Below, piece by piece: positions 36,435-44,915 of a stretch of 64,000 nt of DNA; positions within the stretch are counted from its first letter, which is position 1; every line of letters starts with the position of its first letter. Origin of the DNA: CAINVV01 sp037137375 (GTDB lineage: Bacteria; Bacteroidota; Bacteroidia; Bacteroidales; Prolixibacteraceae); NCBI GenBank assembly GCA_037137375.1, contig JBAXKJ010000025.1:1-64000 (forward strand), written 5' to 3'. Under the pieces are notes generated by a model that saw only the letters and a list, made by a program, of their open reading frames with translations, was not told the DNA's origin and ran no database searches. The position numbers and the translations under genes were made by a program.

Positions 36435-37514
36435 TTATTGATTTAAAAATGGATAATCGATGTAGCCATGGTCTTGTCCTCCATACATAGTTGCTCTATC
36501 GGGCTGGTTCAATTCTGCATTCAACTCAAACCGTTTTGGAAGATCAGGATTTGCTAAAAACAAAGCCCCATAAGAGATCAGCTTGGCTATGCCTTTTTCT
36601 AATTCAGCTTCACCGGTTTCACGATTATATCCACAGTTGGCAATTACAGGATGAAGCAATTGTTTTCCAAAGGTTTCAACTGGATTTGCAGGATATAGCG
36701 GAAATTTGTCGGCAGGAAAAGGAACATTCATGATATGTACATATGCCAATCGCAGTTTGTTGAGTTCGCTGATAAGCAATGTAAATTGTTCTACCGGATT
36801 TTGATGCATGATGCCATTGTAAATGCTCGTTGGTGATAATCGGATAGCTGCTTTATCGGCTCCAATGGCCTTTACGATTTCTTGCATGATCTCTAATACA
36901 AAACGATTTCGGTTCTCATCGCTTCCACCGTATTTATCCGTCCTTTGATTGGCACTTTCGGCTAAAAACTGATTGGGCAAATAGCCAAATGCAGCATGTA
37001 ATTCAACTCCATCGAAGCCCGCTTCCATTGCATTTATAGCCGCTTGCTTATAATGCTGAATGATATCTTCTACTTCTTCTGTACTTAATTCCCTTGGCGT
37101 TTCATAATCTTTCATCCCTTCCATGGTAAAGTGCTGTTGTCCCTGGATGGCAATTGCAGATGGAGCTACCGGTAATTCGCCATTTTTAACCAAACTATGG
37201 CCAACGCGCCCTGTGTGCCAAAGTTGTGCGTAAATAATGCCACCTTTTTCATGCACGGCCTGAGTAACTTTTTCCCAGGCACTTATTTGTTCCTGGCTGT
37301 AGATTCCAGGAGTTAACGGACTGCCAATGGCTTGCTTACTAATGTTTATCGCTTCGCTGATGATAAGACCGGCACTGGCTCTTTGGGTATAATATAAAAC
37401 GGTTGAATCGCCAACGATCCCTTCCATTGAGGCACGGCTACGGGTCATGGGTGCCATCGCCATGCTGTTTTTAAGGTTTTGATTACCTATTTTGACTGGT
37501 TCTAAAAGTTTCAT
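36435..37514 (-). CDS. Old Yellow Enzyme family alkene reductase
   Basis: A 359-residue FMN-dependent ene-reductase of the NemA/xenobiotic reductase kind. Family features: MAPMTRSRAS at 20-30, QLWHTGRVGH, the substrate region HAAFGYLPNQFLAESANQRTDKYGG with the conserved Tyr, AAIRLSP, and AELEKGIAKLISYGALFLANPDLPKRF near the C-terminus, ending in YIDYPFL. It reduces activated C=C bonds and electrophiles such as quinones, nitrate esters and enals with NADPH. It is divergent from the HxlR-type regulator gene (97-nt gap), which almost certainly controls it. Length and motifs are normal. Confidence 0.92.
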   Translation of the reverse strand: MKLLEPVKIGNQNLKNSMAMAPMTRSRASMEGIVGDSTVLYYTQRASAGLIISEAINISKQAIGSPLTPGIYSQEQISAWEKVTQAVHEKGGIIYAQLWHTGRVGHSLVKNGELPVAPSAIAIQGQQHFTMEGMKDYETPRELSTEEVEDIIQHYKQAAINAMEAGFDGVELHAAFGYLPNQFLAESANQRTDKYGGSDENRNRFVLEIMQEIVKAIGADKAAIRLSPTSIYNGIMHQNPVEQFTLLISELNKLRLAYVHIMNVPFPADKFPLYPANPVETFGKQLLHPVIANCGYNRETGEAELEKGIAKLISYGALFLANPDLPKRFELNAELNQPDRATMYGGQDHGYIDYPFLNQ

Positions 37515-37535
37515 GTCTAATTTTTATAAATTAAG

Positions 37536-37566
37536 TTGCAAATGTAAAGACAATACTTTACTTTTG
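37536..37566 (+). promoter_or_regulatory. hxlR-family gene promoter (Bacteroidota type)
   Basis: TTG at 37536-37538, a 20-nt spacer, and TACTTTTG at 37559-37566, fitting the TTG-N19-21-TAnnTTTG pattern. It would start transcription about 40 nt before the ATG at 37612. On the other strand a second box, TACATTTG (37546 down to 37539), could serve the OYE gene. Confidence 0.5.
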
Positions 37567-37572
37567 AAAGTA
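37559..37572. promoter_or_regulatory. candidate HxlR operator
   Basis: Perfect arms TACTTT and AAAGTA with a 2-nt spacer. The left arm is also part of the promoter's -7 box. The shape resembles operators of HxlR-type redox regulators such as YodB (TACTAT-N-GTAAGTA). A 10-bp palindrome, acattaatgt, lies at 37575-37584. Confidence 0.45.
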
Positions 37573-37611
37573 GTTACATTAATGTATAGTAGTAACACAT
37601 TATAAAGCAAT

Positions 37612-37953
37612 ATGGATAATCAGGCAGTTAAGCAGAATGGTATTTTTAAAATAAACGAAAAAAATTGTCCGGTGCGAGATGTTTTGGATATTTTGGGTGG
37701 GAAATGGGCTTTTTCAATAGTTTATTCCCTTTTGGATGGTAAGAAACGCTTTAAAGAATTGGAACGGTCTATTGAAGGTATTAATACAAGAATGTTGGTC
37801 AAAGAATTGAAGTCGATGGAAGAAAATAAAATTGTTACCAGGGAAGCATTCGCCACAGTTCCTCCAACAGTCGAATATTCTTTAACGGAGAAAGGGAGAA
37901 ATTTGGAACCGATTCTCGCAGAATTGTATAAATGGGGTCTGGAATATGTCTAA
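37612..37953 (+). CDS. HxlR-family transcriptional regulator, probable electrophile/redox sensor
   Basis: A 113-residue winged-helix protein of the HxlR (DUF24) family: NCPVRDVLDILGGKWAFSIVYSLLDG with C19 at the N-terminal position used by YodB, HypR and related thiol sensors, KRFKELERSIEGINTRMLVKELKSME as the recognition region, and TVEYSLTEKGRNLEPIL in the wing and dimer helix. It is divergent from the OYE reductase. By family analogy C19 reacts with quinones or hypochlorite, which relieves repression of the neighbouring detoxification enzyme. The target and mechanism are inferred. Confidence 0.9.
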   Translation: MDNQAVKQNGIFKINEKNCPVRDVLDILGGKWAFSIVYSLLDGKKRFKELERSIEGINTRMLVKELKSMEENKIVTREAFATVPPTVEYSLTEKGRNLEPILAELYKWGLEYV

Positions 37954-38063
37954 TTCGTCAATGCCGGAAATAATCAACCCTAAATTATTGAATTTTGCAT
38001 GTGTATATCCGGCACCGAAGGATCCTAATCCTTGGGAAAGTATGATTTTGCAATCCGGCATGT

Positions 38064-39095
38064 TCAATCAGGAACATAATCAAATGGCAATAAATCCGCT
38101 ATACCTTCTTTTCCCCAATAACCGCCAAATACCAAGCTGAAGGTATCGAAATTACCATTGCTATTAAAGAAGACAAAATCTTTCTGTATATAAATCATGC
38201 TTTTTCTTCTAAAACCATCAAAATATACCACTAACGGATCTTGCTTAACCAGAAATTTTTGTGGAGTTCTACCTTCAGGTGGTTGCAGTTCATGTACAAG
38301 TTTATCAATCGTTAGGATTTTCTTGTTTGAATCAAGGATCTTAAATCCGGACTCATTAGCATTATTATCCCATAGTGATTTGAAAAAGTGCACTTTGGAT
38401 CCGAAGTAGGCCTGATCTCTTTCCTTTTCAAATTCTTCCTTTTGTTTGATGTCCTTGGCTTTAATAGGAATGAAAAGGGCATGCCCTGCATAAAATAAAG
38501 AATGTTTGGAGATTAATGCAGATTGCTTTGTTGTCCTAACTTCAAAAAAATCGAGAAAGTAGCTTATATTGTATCCCAATTGATCGTTCTGAATTAAAAT
38601 CGGATGCCTGGCAAAAGCCTTTAATGTTTTTTCAATTTTATCATATTGTAACATGATATCGCCTTCATTTAAAATTCTGCATTGTTTGGCGTTTACCTTC
38701 ATACCAAGAAATGCCTTGCGGAATATTGGGAGAAATCTTTTCCTGATATTTTTATTTTCATCCCCTGATATTTCAATAGCCGGCAACTCATATTTTTTAG
38801 GCTCCAGGCTAACTGTAAGCCTATCCAGGTTTTTGTAGTTTGTCAGGTTGAAGGAGTTGAATCCAATAGCACTTACTGTTAGTGGATTGGATAAATCTTT
38901 AGGTAAGCTCAATTCGAAATCTCCCTTGTCATTTGACGTTGTTCCCAAAGTTGTTCCACTGAAATAAATGGATGCAAACGGGATAGCTTCCGCTGAACTC
39001 TTATCAATTACGGTACCCCTGATAACCTGAGAAAAGCCACTTATATAAAAGCAGATGATTGTCAGTAGCAATAAAAATTTAAAGTGTTTGTACAT
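38064..39095 (-). CDS. exported carboxypeptidase-regulatory-like domain protein
   Basis: A 343-residue protein with a signal peptide (KFLLLLTIICFYISGFSQ, residues 6-23) and a CarboxypepD_reg-like domain at 24-105 (IRGTVIDKSSAEAIPFASIYFSG, FELSLPKDLSNPLTVSAIGF, DRLTVSLEPKKYELPAIEIS). The remaining 240 residues have no clear fold by eye; they contain LVVYFDGFRRKSMIYIQKDFVF near the end. Related proteins occur as extracellular partners or maturation factors of Bacteroidota surface systems, but no function is claimed. The ATG at 39095 overlaps the TAA of a broken upstream gene (TAATG), which supports this start over the longer frame from 39122. Confidence 0.7.
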   Translation of the reverse strand: MYKHFKFLLLLTIICFYISGFSQVIRGTVIDKSSAEAIPFASIYFSGTTLGTTSNDKGDFELSLPKDLSNPLTVSAIGFNSFNLTNYKNLDRLTVSLEPKKYELPAIEISGDENKNIRKRFLPIFRKAFLGMKVNAKQCRILNEGDIMLQYDKIEKTLKAFARHPILIQNDQLGYNISYFLDFFEVRTTKQSALISKHSLFYAGHALFIPIKAKDIKQKEEFEKERDQAYFGSKVHFFKSLWDNNANESGFKILDSNKKILTIDKLVHELQPPEGRTPQKFLVKQDPLVVYFDGFRRKSMIYIQKDFVFFNSNGNFDTFSLVFGGYWGKEGIADLLPFDYVPD

Positions 39096-39280
39096 TACTT
39101 CTTTGGAATAGTTAGATACCAACCCGTTTTAATATAATTTTCCTTGTCCTTACCCCATAATCCTTTTTGTTCTGCAGCCCATTTTAGGGATTGGTACCGG
39201 TCCACATCAGAAGCTAATTTCTTGTAAAATTCCGAACTGATGGTTTCAGTCGATAGAAAACTGCATTCTAAAATTATGTA
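39095..39280 (-). pseudogene. C-terminal remnant of an operon gene upstream of the carboxypeptidase-like gene
   Basis: On the minus strand an open frame of about 61 codons reads SSEFYKKLASDVDRYQSLKW and on to AAEQKGLWGKDKENYIKTGW, ending YLTIPKK and TAA. The TAA overlaps the next gene's ATG. A stop codon and no start lie just upstream (about 39281), so only the C-terminus is left. The region 39281-39554 before the regulator gene has no recognisable content. Family not recognised. Confidence 0.5.
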
Positions 39281-39554
39281 AATCTATGGATCTGTAAAAT
39301 AGCCTATTGGGGCTATATTTTTAACCTCTCGAAGAACACAAAAATCACAAATTGGGATATTCCAATAACTGGAAGCTCACGTTTTTTTCATGTATGCCCT
39401 CTTTTAAAAAATAAAAGTTCTCCTTTTCTGAGCGGAATGATCATTTCATTATTATCATCCAATGAAAATTTTGACTAGTCCCATGATAATTTGATGGACA
39501 GCTTTTATTGAGCTCAGTTTTTACTGTACATTTACCTATTAAAAGTTATTAGTT

Positions 39555-39941
39555 ATGTCAAAAGTATTGGTTGTTGACGACGAGACAGATATCCAGATGC
39601 TGTTTGAACAGCATTTCAGAAGAGAGATAAGAAGTGGAGAGTTGGATTTTGTTTTTGCATTTTCCGGCGAAGAGGCATTGACCTATATGAATATGCATGA
39701 ACAACAGGCGGTTTTAATCCTGTCGGATATCAATATGCCCGGGATGAGTGGACTCACCCTTTTGAAACATATCAAGGAAAAATATGAAAAACCTCCTCCG
39801 GTTGTGATCATGATTACCGCCTATGGTGACCAGGAAAATTACGATGCTGCGATGCGACTCGGGGCGGATGATTTCCTGACAAAACCTGTTGACTTTAAAA
39901 CACTCAAAGAAAAATTAAAAGTAATTTCTAAAGGTTTTTAA
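39555..39941 (+). CDS. single-domain CheY-like response regulator
   Basis: A 128-residue receiver domain with the full set of functional residues: D8 and D9 in VVDDETD, phosphoacceptor D58 in LSDINMPG, T88 in MITAYG and K110 in FLTKPVD. There is no output domain, so it works by phosphotransfer or protein binding. It is the intact paralogue of the pseudogene at 4738-5146, which sits beside a histidine kinase; it may serve that kinase in trans. It is an orphan here: the nearest genes are a minus-strand Rrf2 regulator and a minus-strand exported protein. Promoter not clear. Confidence 0.9.
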   Translation: MSKVLVVDDETDIQMLFEQHFRREIRSGELDFVFAFSGEEALTYMNMHEQQAVLILSDINMPGMSGLTLLKHIKEKYEKPPPVVIMITAYGDQENYDAAMRLGADDFLTKPVDFKTLKEKLKVISKGF

Positions 39942-39956
39942 TCCGGTTGCAAACAT

Positions 39957-40415
39957 TTAGCTCTTCCTTTCGGTTTTTTCACGCGAGAAACCCAGAGAAA
40001 CATAATTTGTCAGGGACGACAATGCCAGAGATTGAATGGTCTCACTTGTTACCAGTTGATTAATATCATTCCGGATAAGGCCGTATTGGTGGTGAAGGGG
40101 ACATGGATTATTCTCATCGCAATTCTTCAACCCAAAACCACACCCAATAAAAAGTTCATCTCCTTCGATGGCGATGATAATTTCCTTTAGAGGCAAATCT
40201 TTCTTCTCCGGATCCAGAAAGAATCCACCTCCTTTTCCTTTCAACGATCGTACAAAACCCTGTTTGACAAGGCGCTGGAAAATTTTAGCCGTATAATAGA
40301 AAGGAGCTTCAATTTCATGTGCAATCTCAGCTACTCCCGGTCTTTTGCCTTTCAGGTTCTGAATCTGAATGTACACCATTCCCCTTAAAGCGTATTCTGT
40401 CTCTTTTTTAAACAC
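39957..40415 (-). CDS. Rrf2-family iron-sulfur regulator, NsrR-like
   Basis: A 152-residue regulator with an N-terminal winged helix (KKETEYALRGMVYIQ, PGVAEIAHEIEAPFYYTAKIFQRLVKQGFVRS, KGKGGGFFL) and three cysteines, C92, C99 and C105, spaced like the [4Fe-4S] ligands of NsrR and IscR. It is divergent from the hemerythrin/NO reductase operon with a long inverted repeat between them, so it is most likely the NO-sensing repressor of that operon. The start is a GTG at 40415; a TACTTTTG box on the minus strand at 40445-40452 suits transcription from just upstream. A role in Fe-S homeostasis instead cannot be excluded. Confidence 0.85.
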   Translation of the reverse strand: MFKKETEYALRGMVYIQIQNLKGKRPGVAEIAHEIEAPFYYTAKIFQRLVKQGFVRSLKGKGGGFFLDPEKKDLPLKEIIIAIEGDELFIGCGFGLKNCDENNPCPLHHQYGLIRNDINQLVTSETIQSLALSSLTNYVSLGFSREKTERKS

Positions 40416-40475
40416 AATCAGCGGCTTTCGTTGTTAAACTCCAACAAAAGTAAAAAAAATCAGTTTAAATATAAA

Positions 40476-40503
40476 TATTAAAAGACCTTTTTGTCTTTTA
40501 ATA
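40476..40503. promoter_or_regulatory. palindromic operator of the NO-detoxification operon
   Basis: Perfect inverted repeat: left arm tattaaaagac (40476-40486), 6-nt spacer, right arm gtcttttaata (40493-40503). The right part overlaps the -33 element of the plus-strand promoter, so a bound repressor would block RNA polymerase. It lies 60 nt upstream of the Rrf2 start codon, on the shared intergenic DNA. Its length suits a dimeric Rrf2 protein. Confidence 0.65.
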
Positions 40504-40520
40504 GAAAATTAATATATTTG
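40490..40520 (+). promoter_or_regulatory. promoter of the hemerythrin-NO reductase operon
   Basis: TTTG at 40490-40493, 19-nt spacer, TATATTTG at 40513-40520: a full match to the Bacteroidota TTTG-N19-TAnnTTTG consensus. The operator palindrome covers the -33 part. Confidence 0.65.
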
Positions 40521-40564
40521 TCCGGTAGAAATCTACCATGAAGCACTTATTAAAAAATACAAAG

Positions 40565-41116
40565 ATGGAAACAGCTACTCAAAATTTAGAAAACGATCAT
40601 GTCAGTATATTGAAATTGATTGATGTGATGAATAGGATGGTTATACTGCCGGATGCGAATATCTTACATTTAGAAGAAGTTGTTGAATTGATCAAAAAAT
40701 TTGCTGACGGACTTCATCATGCTAAAGAAGAAACCCTGCTTTTCCCACTCATGGCTGAAAAGGGATTTTCGATGCAACAGGGACCCGTTGCTGTGATGCT
40801 GATGGATCACGAACAAGGACGGGCATATGTCAGAGGTATGGCTGAGAATATACGACTCTACAAGACCGGGCAGTTAAGCGCGCTGAATCTTGTTTATACC
40901 AACATGAACGGATACTCGGAATTATTGAGCAACCATATTGCCAAAGAAAATAATATCCTTTTCAGGATGGCCGATAATGCTTTCACAACTGAAGACCAAC
41001 ACTCATTAATGGAGCAATTTTCTCTAATTGATGCTGGTTCCGGAACAGGGCCTTCAGGCAATGAATATGTGCAACGAATTGAAATTCTTGCAAATCAATA
41101 TCTTAAATCAAATTAA
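40565..41116 (+). CDS. hemerythrin HHE domain protein
   Basis: A four-helix-bundle protein of 183 residues with the diiron pattern of the HHE family: NDHVSILKLIDVMN, FADGLHHAKEETLLFPLM (H-x3-E), VMLMDHEQGRAYVRGM, and LLSNHIAKENNILFRMADN (H-x3-E). Such proteins bind O2 or NO and repair Fe-S or sense nitrosative stress. It is the first gene of the operon with the NO reductase, 38 nt upstream of it. The ATG at 40538 is an alternative start that adds nine residues but leaves a leader of only about 10 nt after the promoter. Confidence 0.85.
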   Translation: METATQNLENDHVSILKLIDVMNRMVILPDANILHLEEVVELIKKFADGLHHAKEETLLFPLMAEKGFSMQQGPVAVMLMDHEQGRAYVRGMAENIRLYKTGQLSALNLVYTNMNGYSELLSNHIAKENNILFRMADNAFTTEDQHSLMEQFSLIDAGSGTGPSGNEYVQRIEILANQYLKSN

Positions 41117-41154
41117 CCTTCAATTAAATATTCAATTAATCTAAATTCACCACT

Positions 41155-43392
41155 ATGACACCAAAGAAACTCTGGCTGGGCTTTATCGCCGTTATGACCA
41201 TCTCTTTCGCTGTTCTAATCTATTATGGTATCGAAATATACCGTGAAGCACCACCGATTCCTGATAAAGTAATTACAGTAGAAGGGACTTTACTTTTTAC
41301 AGGACAAGATATTAAGGATGGTCAGAATGTATGGCAATCCATGGGAGGGCAGGAAATGGGCACTGTCTGGGGGCATGGTGCGTACCAGGCACCCGACTGG
41401 AGCGCTGACTGGCTGCACAAGGAGGCATTGTTTATCCTTAACAAACTGGCCCTCAGAACTACGGGTAAAATGTACAAGGAACAAACCGATGAGAACAAAG
41501 CCGCACTGAAAGTCACGCTTCAGCGGGAACTCAGGAAAAACAGCTATGATCCGCAAGCCAAAACCATCACGATCTCTTCAGACAGGGCGGAAGCCATCGC
41601 TGATAATGGAAAATTTTACGGAGGATTATTCACCAACGATCCGGCATTGTTGAAACTTAGAGAGGCATACAGTATTCCTGAAAATGCCCTGAAATCGCCT
41701 GAAAGGGTGAGAGTGCTGAATGCATTTTTCTTTTGGATTTCCTGGGCCTGTGTAACTGAGCGTGTTGGACAGGATATCACTTACACCAATAACTGGCCAT
41801 CTGAAGAGTTGGTGGGTAATCATCCAACCGGAGCGCTATTGCTTTGGACCGGTTTCAGCGTCATCATGCTGTTGGCCGGTATAGGAATGATGGGATTTTA
41901 CTACGCCCGTAAAAGAGAGGAAAGTGAAGATGAAATACCATCTAAATTCCCATTAGCCGATTATGTTCAAACTCCGTCACAGAAAGCTACCGTCAAATAT
42001 TTCTGGGTTGTATCAGCGTTATTCCTTGTACAAGTTGTCGCGGGTATCATTACTGCCCATTATACGGTGGAAGGTCAGGCATTCTTCGGAATTCCGCTTT
42101 CACAATGGCTTCCGTATTCGATTTCACGTACCTGGCACATACAAATTGCCATATTCTGGATTGCTACTTCGTGGTTGGCAACCGGTCTTTATTATGCTCC
42201 TGCCATTTCGGGTGTTGAACCAAAATACCAGAAACTGGGAGTAAACTTCCTTTTTCTTGCACTATTGGTGATCGTTGTCGGGTCATTGATTGGACAATGG
42301 ATGGGTATCATGCAGAAATTGGGTTACCTGCAGAATTTCTGGTTCGGACACCAGGGGTATGAATATGTGGATCTTGGACGTTTTTGGCAGATATTTTTAT
42401 TCCTTGGACTGTTTATCTGGCTGTTCCTGATGGGAAGAGCCATATGGCCTGCCCTTAAAGTAAAATCGGAAAGCCGTAATCTTTTGATTCTGTTCCTGAT
42501 CTCCTCCATCGCCATTGCAGCGTTTTATGGTGCCGGACTGATGTGGGGGCGTCAAACGAATCTTGCCATCGCAGAATACTGGCGCTGGTGGGTCGTTCAT
42601 CTCTGGGTGGAAGGGTTCTTTGAAGTATTCGCCGCAGTGGTTACCGCATTCCTTTTTGTAAGGATGCAAATTATCAAAGCTGCTACCGCGACAACCGCAG
42701 TCCTTTTCTCGACCGTTGTGTTCTTGTCCGGAGGTATCCTGGGTACATTTCATCATCTATATTTTACGGGTACCCCGACAGCCATCATGGCGCTTGGGGC
42801 AACTTTCAGCGCATTGGAAGTTGTACCGCTTGTACTCATGGGATTTGAAGCGTACGATAACCTCAAATTGAACGGCAGCAATGAATGGATCAAAAAATAT
42901 CGCTGGGCGATAAATAGTTTCATCGCGGTAGCATTCTGGAACCTGGTGGGAGCCGGTATCTTTGGATTTCTGATCAATCCGCCAATCGCACTTTACTACA
43001 TGCAGGGACTCAATACCACAGCCGTTCACGGTCATACAGCCTTGTTCGGTGTTTATGGAATGCTTGGAATTGGACTGATGCTATTTGTGCTCCGGGATAT
43101 GGACAAGGATGCCATATGGAATGAAAAGTGGTTGAAATTTGCCTTCTGGAGCATCAACATCGGATTGGTTGCCATGGTCTTACTTAGCGTTCTCCCGGTA
43201 GGGCTCGCGCAAACCCTGACCAGCGTGAAGAATGGTTTGTGGTATGCCCGTTCTGCTGAATTTATGCAACAACCCTATATTGTTACCTTCAAATGGCTTA
43301 GGATGATAGGCGACAGCATGTTCGCATTGGGAACTATCGCCCTGGCATGGTTTATTTTTGGCCTCAAAGGAGGATGGTCCCTGAGAAAATAA
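41155..43392 (+). CDS. norZ: quinol-dependent nitric oxide reductase, single subunit
   Basis: A 745-residue integral membrane enzyme that reduces 2 NO to N2O with quinol electrons. The N-terminal periplasmic part after the first helix has GQDIKDGQNVWQSMGGQEMG and the quinol-binding-type HGAYQAPDWSADWLHKEA, characteristic of qNOR rather than of cytochrome c-dependent NOR. The catalytic helices follow: YSISRTWHIQIAIFWIATSW, WVVHLWVEGFFEVFAAV with His and Glu near FeB, GTFHHLYFTGTPT, and TTAVHGHTALFGVYGMLGIG with heme ligands. It is in the operon of the hemerythrin gene and overlaps the PepSY gene by TAATG. No denitrification genes are visible, so the role is NO detoxification, inferred. Confidence 0.93.
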   Translation: MTPKKLWLGFIAVMTISFAVLIYYGIEIYREAPPIPDKVITVEGTLLFTGQDIKDGQNVWQSMGGQEMGTVWGHGAYQAPDWSADWLHKEALFILNKLALRTTGKMYKEQTDENKAALKVTLQRELRKNSYDPQAKTITISSDRAEAIADNGKFYGGLFTNDPALLKLREAYSIPENALKSPERVRVLNAFFFWISWACVTERVGQDITYTNNWPSEELVGNHPTGALLLWTGFSVIMLLAGIGMMGFYYARKREESEDEIPSKFPLADYVQTPSQKATVKYFWVVSALFLVQVVAGIITAHYTVEGQAFFGIPLSQWLPYSISRTWHIQIAIFWIATSWLATGLYYAPAISGVEPKYQKLGVNFLFLALLVIVVGSLIGQWMGIMQKLGYLQNFWFGHQGYEYVDLGRFWQIFLFLGLFIWLFLMGRAIWPALKVKSESRNLLILFLISSIAIAAFYGAGLMWGRQTNLAIAEYWRWWVVHLWVEGFFEVFAAVVTAFLFVRMQIIKAATATTAVLFSTVVFLSGGILGTFHHLYFTGTPTAIMALGATFSALEVVPLVLMGFEAYDNLKLNGSNEWIKKYRWAINSFIAVAFWNLVGAGIFGFLINPPIALYYMQGLNTTAVHGHTALFGVYGMLGIGLMLFVLRDMDKDAIWNEKWLKFAFWSINIGLVAMVLLSVLPVGLAQTLTSVKNGLWYARSAEFMQQPYIVTFKWLRMIGDSMFALGTIALAWFIFGLKGGWSLRK

Positions 43393-44915
43393 TGGCTATA
43401 GCTGCATTGGTCAGGAAATTAAAGAAGTACCATAAGTGGCCGGGTATTTTGGTAGCTCTTTTTGTACTGCTTTTTGCACTGTCGGGGATTTTACTGAACC
43501 ACAGAAACCTGATTTCCAATGTTGATATTTCCCGGCAATGGATGCCCCCCGGTTATCAGTATAAAAACTGGAATCTTTCTGGGGTACGTTCTTCATTGAC
43601 AATTGGGGATGATTCTCTTTTGATTTATGGTAATATTGGCGTCTGGAAGACTACCAGTGGATTAACCAGCTTCTCTGATTGGAACAACGGATTCCCGGAT
43701 GGTATTGACAAGCGAAAGATCTATTCGATAGTAAAATATGGGAATCGGCTGGTAGCCGGTACCCATTTTGGTCTCTTTGTCAATACCTTGAAACCCAACA
43801 AATGGATACCTGTTCCTATTTCGGACGGAGAAGAGCGTATCAGCGATCTGGCGGTGAAGGGGGATACTCTGCTGATTTTGACACGTGACTTTCTATATGG
43901 CACTACGGATCTGCTTCATATTGGGCAAATTAAGCTACCTGCACCAGAAGGTTATGATCATAAAGCCGGACTTTTTATCACTTTGTGGGAGTTGCACAGC
44001 GGAGAACTTTTTGGATTCGCAGGGATGCTTTTTGTTGACATACTTGGAATTGCTTTAATTTTTCTCTCGTTAACCGGTTTGCTCCATTTCCTATTTCCCA
44101 AATGGATTAAAAGATTAAAAAAGCAAGGGAGAAGTACGGCACGACCCGTTACAATAAAAAAATGGAACCTGAAATGGCACAACCTGATAGGATACATTTT
44201 TGGTCTGTTTCTCGTTGTTAATACCACTGCCGGAATGTTTTTGCGGCCACCTTTACTGATACCCATCGCCGCTTCCCAAGTAGGGATAATTCCCTATACG
44301 CACCTGGATACAGATAATCCCTGGCATGACAAGCTACGCCGGATTATCTGGAATCCGGGAATAAAAAGGTATCTCTTATACACTTCGGATGGTTTCTTCT
44401 ACGCAGACCAGAAACTTAAGGATACTCTTATTCCTGTACCAAATCAGCCACCGGTCAGTATCATGGGATGTAATACATTTGAACTCCTTGATCCTGAAAG
44501 CTATCTTGTTGGTTCCTTCAGTGGCCTTTTCGTCTGGGAGCCGGCTTCAGGGGTAGTGAAGGATTATTTTACGGGCCGGCAGGCAGAATCCACTCATGGA
44601 ATAGGGCGGCCTGTTGGACAGAACATGGTTGCGGGTTATCTAAGTAATTGTAGCGGACGAAATTACTGGATTGACTATAACCAGGGGATCATCGCTACAG
44701 ACGGTGAGGCTTCTTTTCCGGAAATGCCGGAAACCGTTCTGAAACAAACACCAATCTCCCTTTGGAATGCGGCACTTGAGGTACACACCGGCAGGATTTT
44801 TGAACATCTGATTGGTCCATTTTACCTTCTTTATGTCCCTTTGATGGGACTTTCAATACTCATTGTGTTGATTAGCGGAATATTAATATGGTGGATGAGC
44901 TACAGAAAAAGATAA
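43392..44915 (+). CDS. PepSY-type membrane protein of the NO operon
   Basis: A 507-residue protein with PepSY-associated membrane helices: an N-terminal one (WPGILVALFVLLFALSGILL), a central pair (MLFVDILGIALIFLSLTGLLHFL and LIGYIFGLFLVVNTTAGMFL) and a C-terminal one (LMGLSILIVLISGILIWWM). Between them are extracytoplasmic regions with Trp/Asp-rich repeats (KTTSGLTSFSDWNNGFPDG, LVGSFSGLFVWEPASG) that look like propeller blades. Its ATG overlaps the TAA of norZ (43390-43394), so the two are translationally coupled. PepSY membrane proteins often work in electron transfer or metal reduction; a role in supporting the NO reductase is inferred. The ORF can be extended 15 codons upstream but the overlap argues for this start. 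Confidence 0.8.
   Translation: MAIAALVRKLKKYHKWPGILVALFVLLFALSGILLNHRNLISNVDISRQWMPPGYQYKNWNLSGVRSSLTIGDDSLLIYGNIGVWKTTSGLTSFSDWNNGFPDGIDKRKIYSIVKYGNRLVAGTHFGLFVNTLKPNKWIPVPISDGEERISDLAVKGDTLLILTRDFLYGTTDLLHIGQIKLPAPEGYDHKAGLFITLWELHSGELFGFAGMLFVDILGIALIFLSLTGLLHFLFPKWIKRLKKQGRSTARPVTIKKWNLKWHNLIGYIFGLFLVVNTTAGMFLRPPLLIPIAASQVGIIPYTHLDTDNPWHDKLRRIIWNPGIKRYLLYTSDGFFYADQKLKDTLIPVPNQPPVSIMGCNTFELLDPESYLVGSFSGLFVWEPASGVVKDYFTGRQAESTHGIGRPVGQNMVAGYLSNCSGRNYWIDYNQGIIATDGEASFPEMPETVLKQTPISLWNAALEVHTGRIFEHLIGPFYLLYVPLMGLSILIVLISGILIWWMSYRKR

Noticed and set aside
37946..38140. 64-codon plus-strand frame after the HxlR gene
   Set aside because: It runs into the antisense of the carboxypeptidase-like gene, has no motif and no start signal.
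42397..43035. Minus-strand frames of 92-119 codons
   Set aside because: Antisense to norZ, whose transmembrane helices and heme-ligand motifs account for the sequence.
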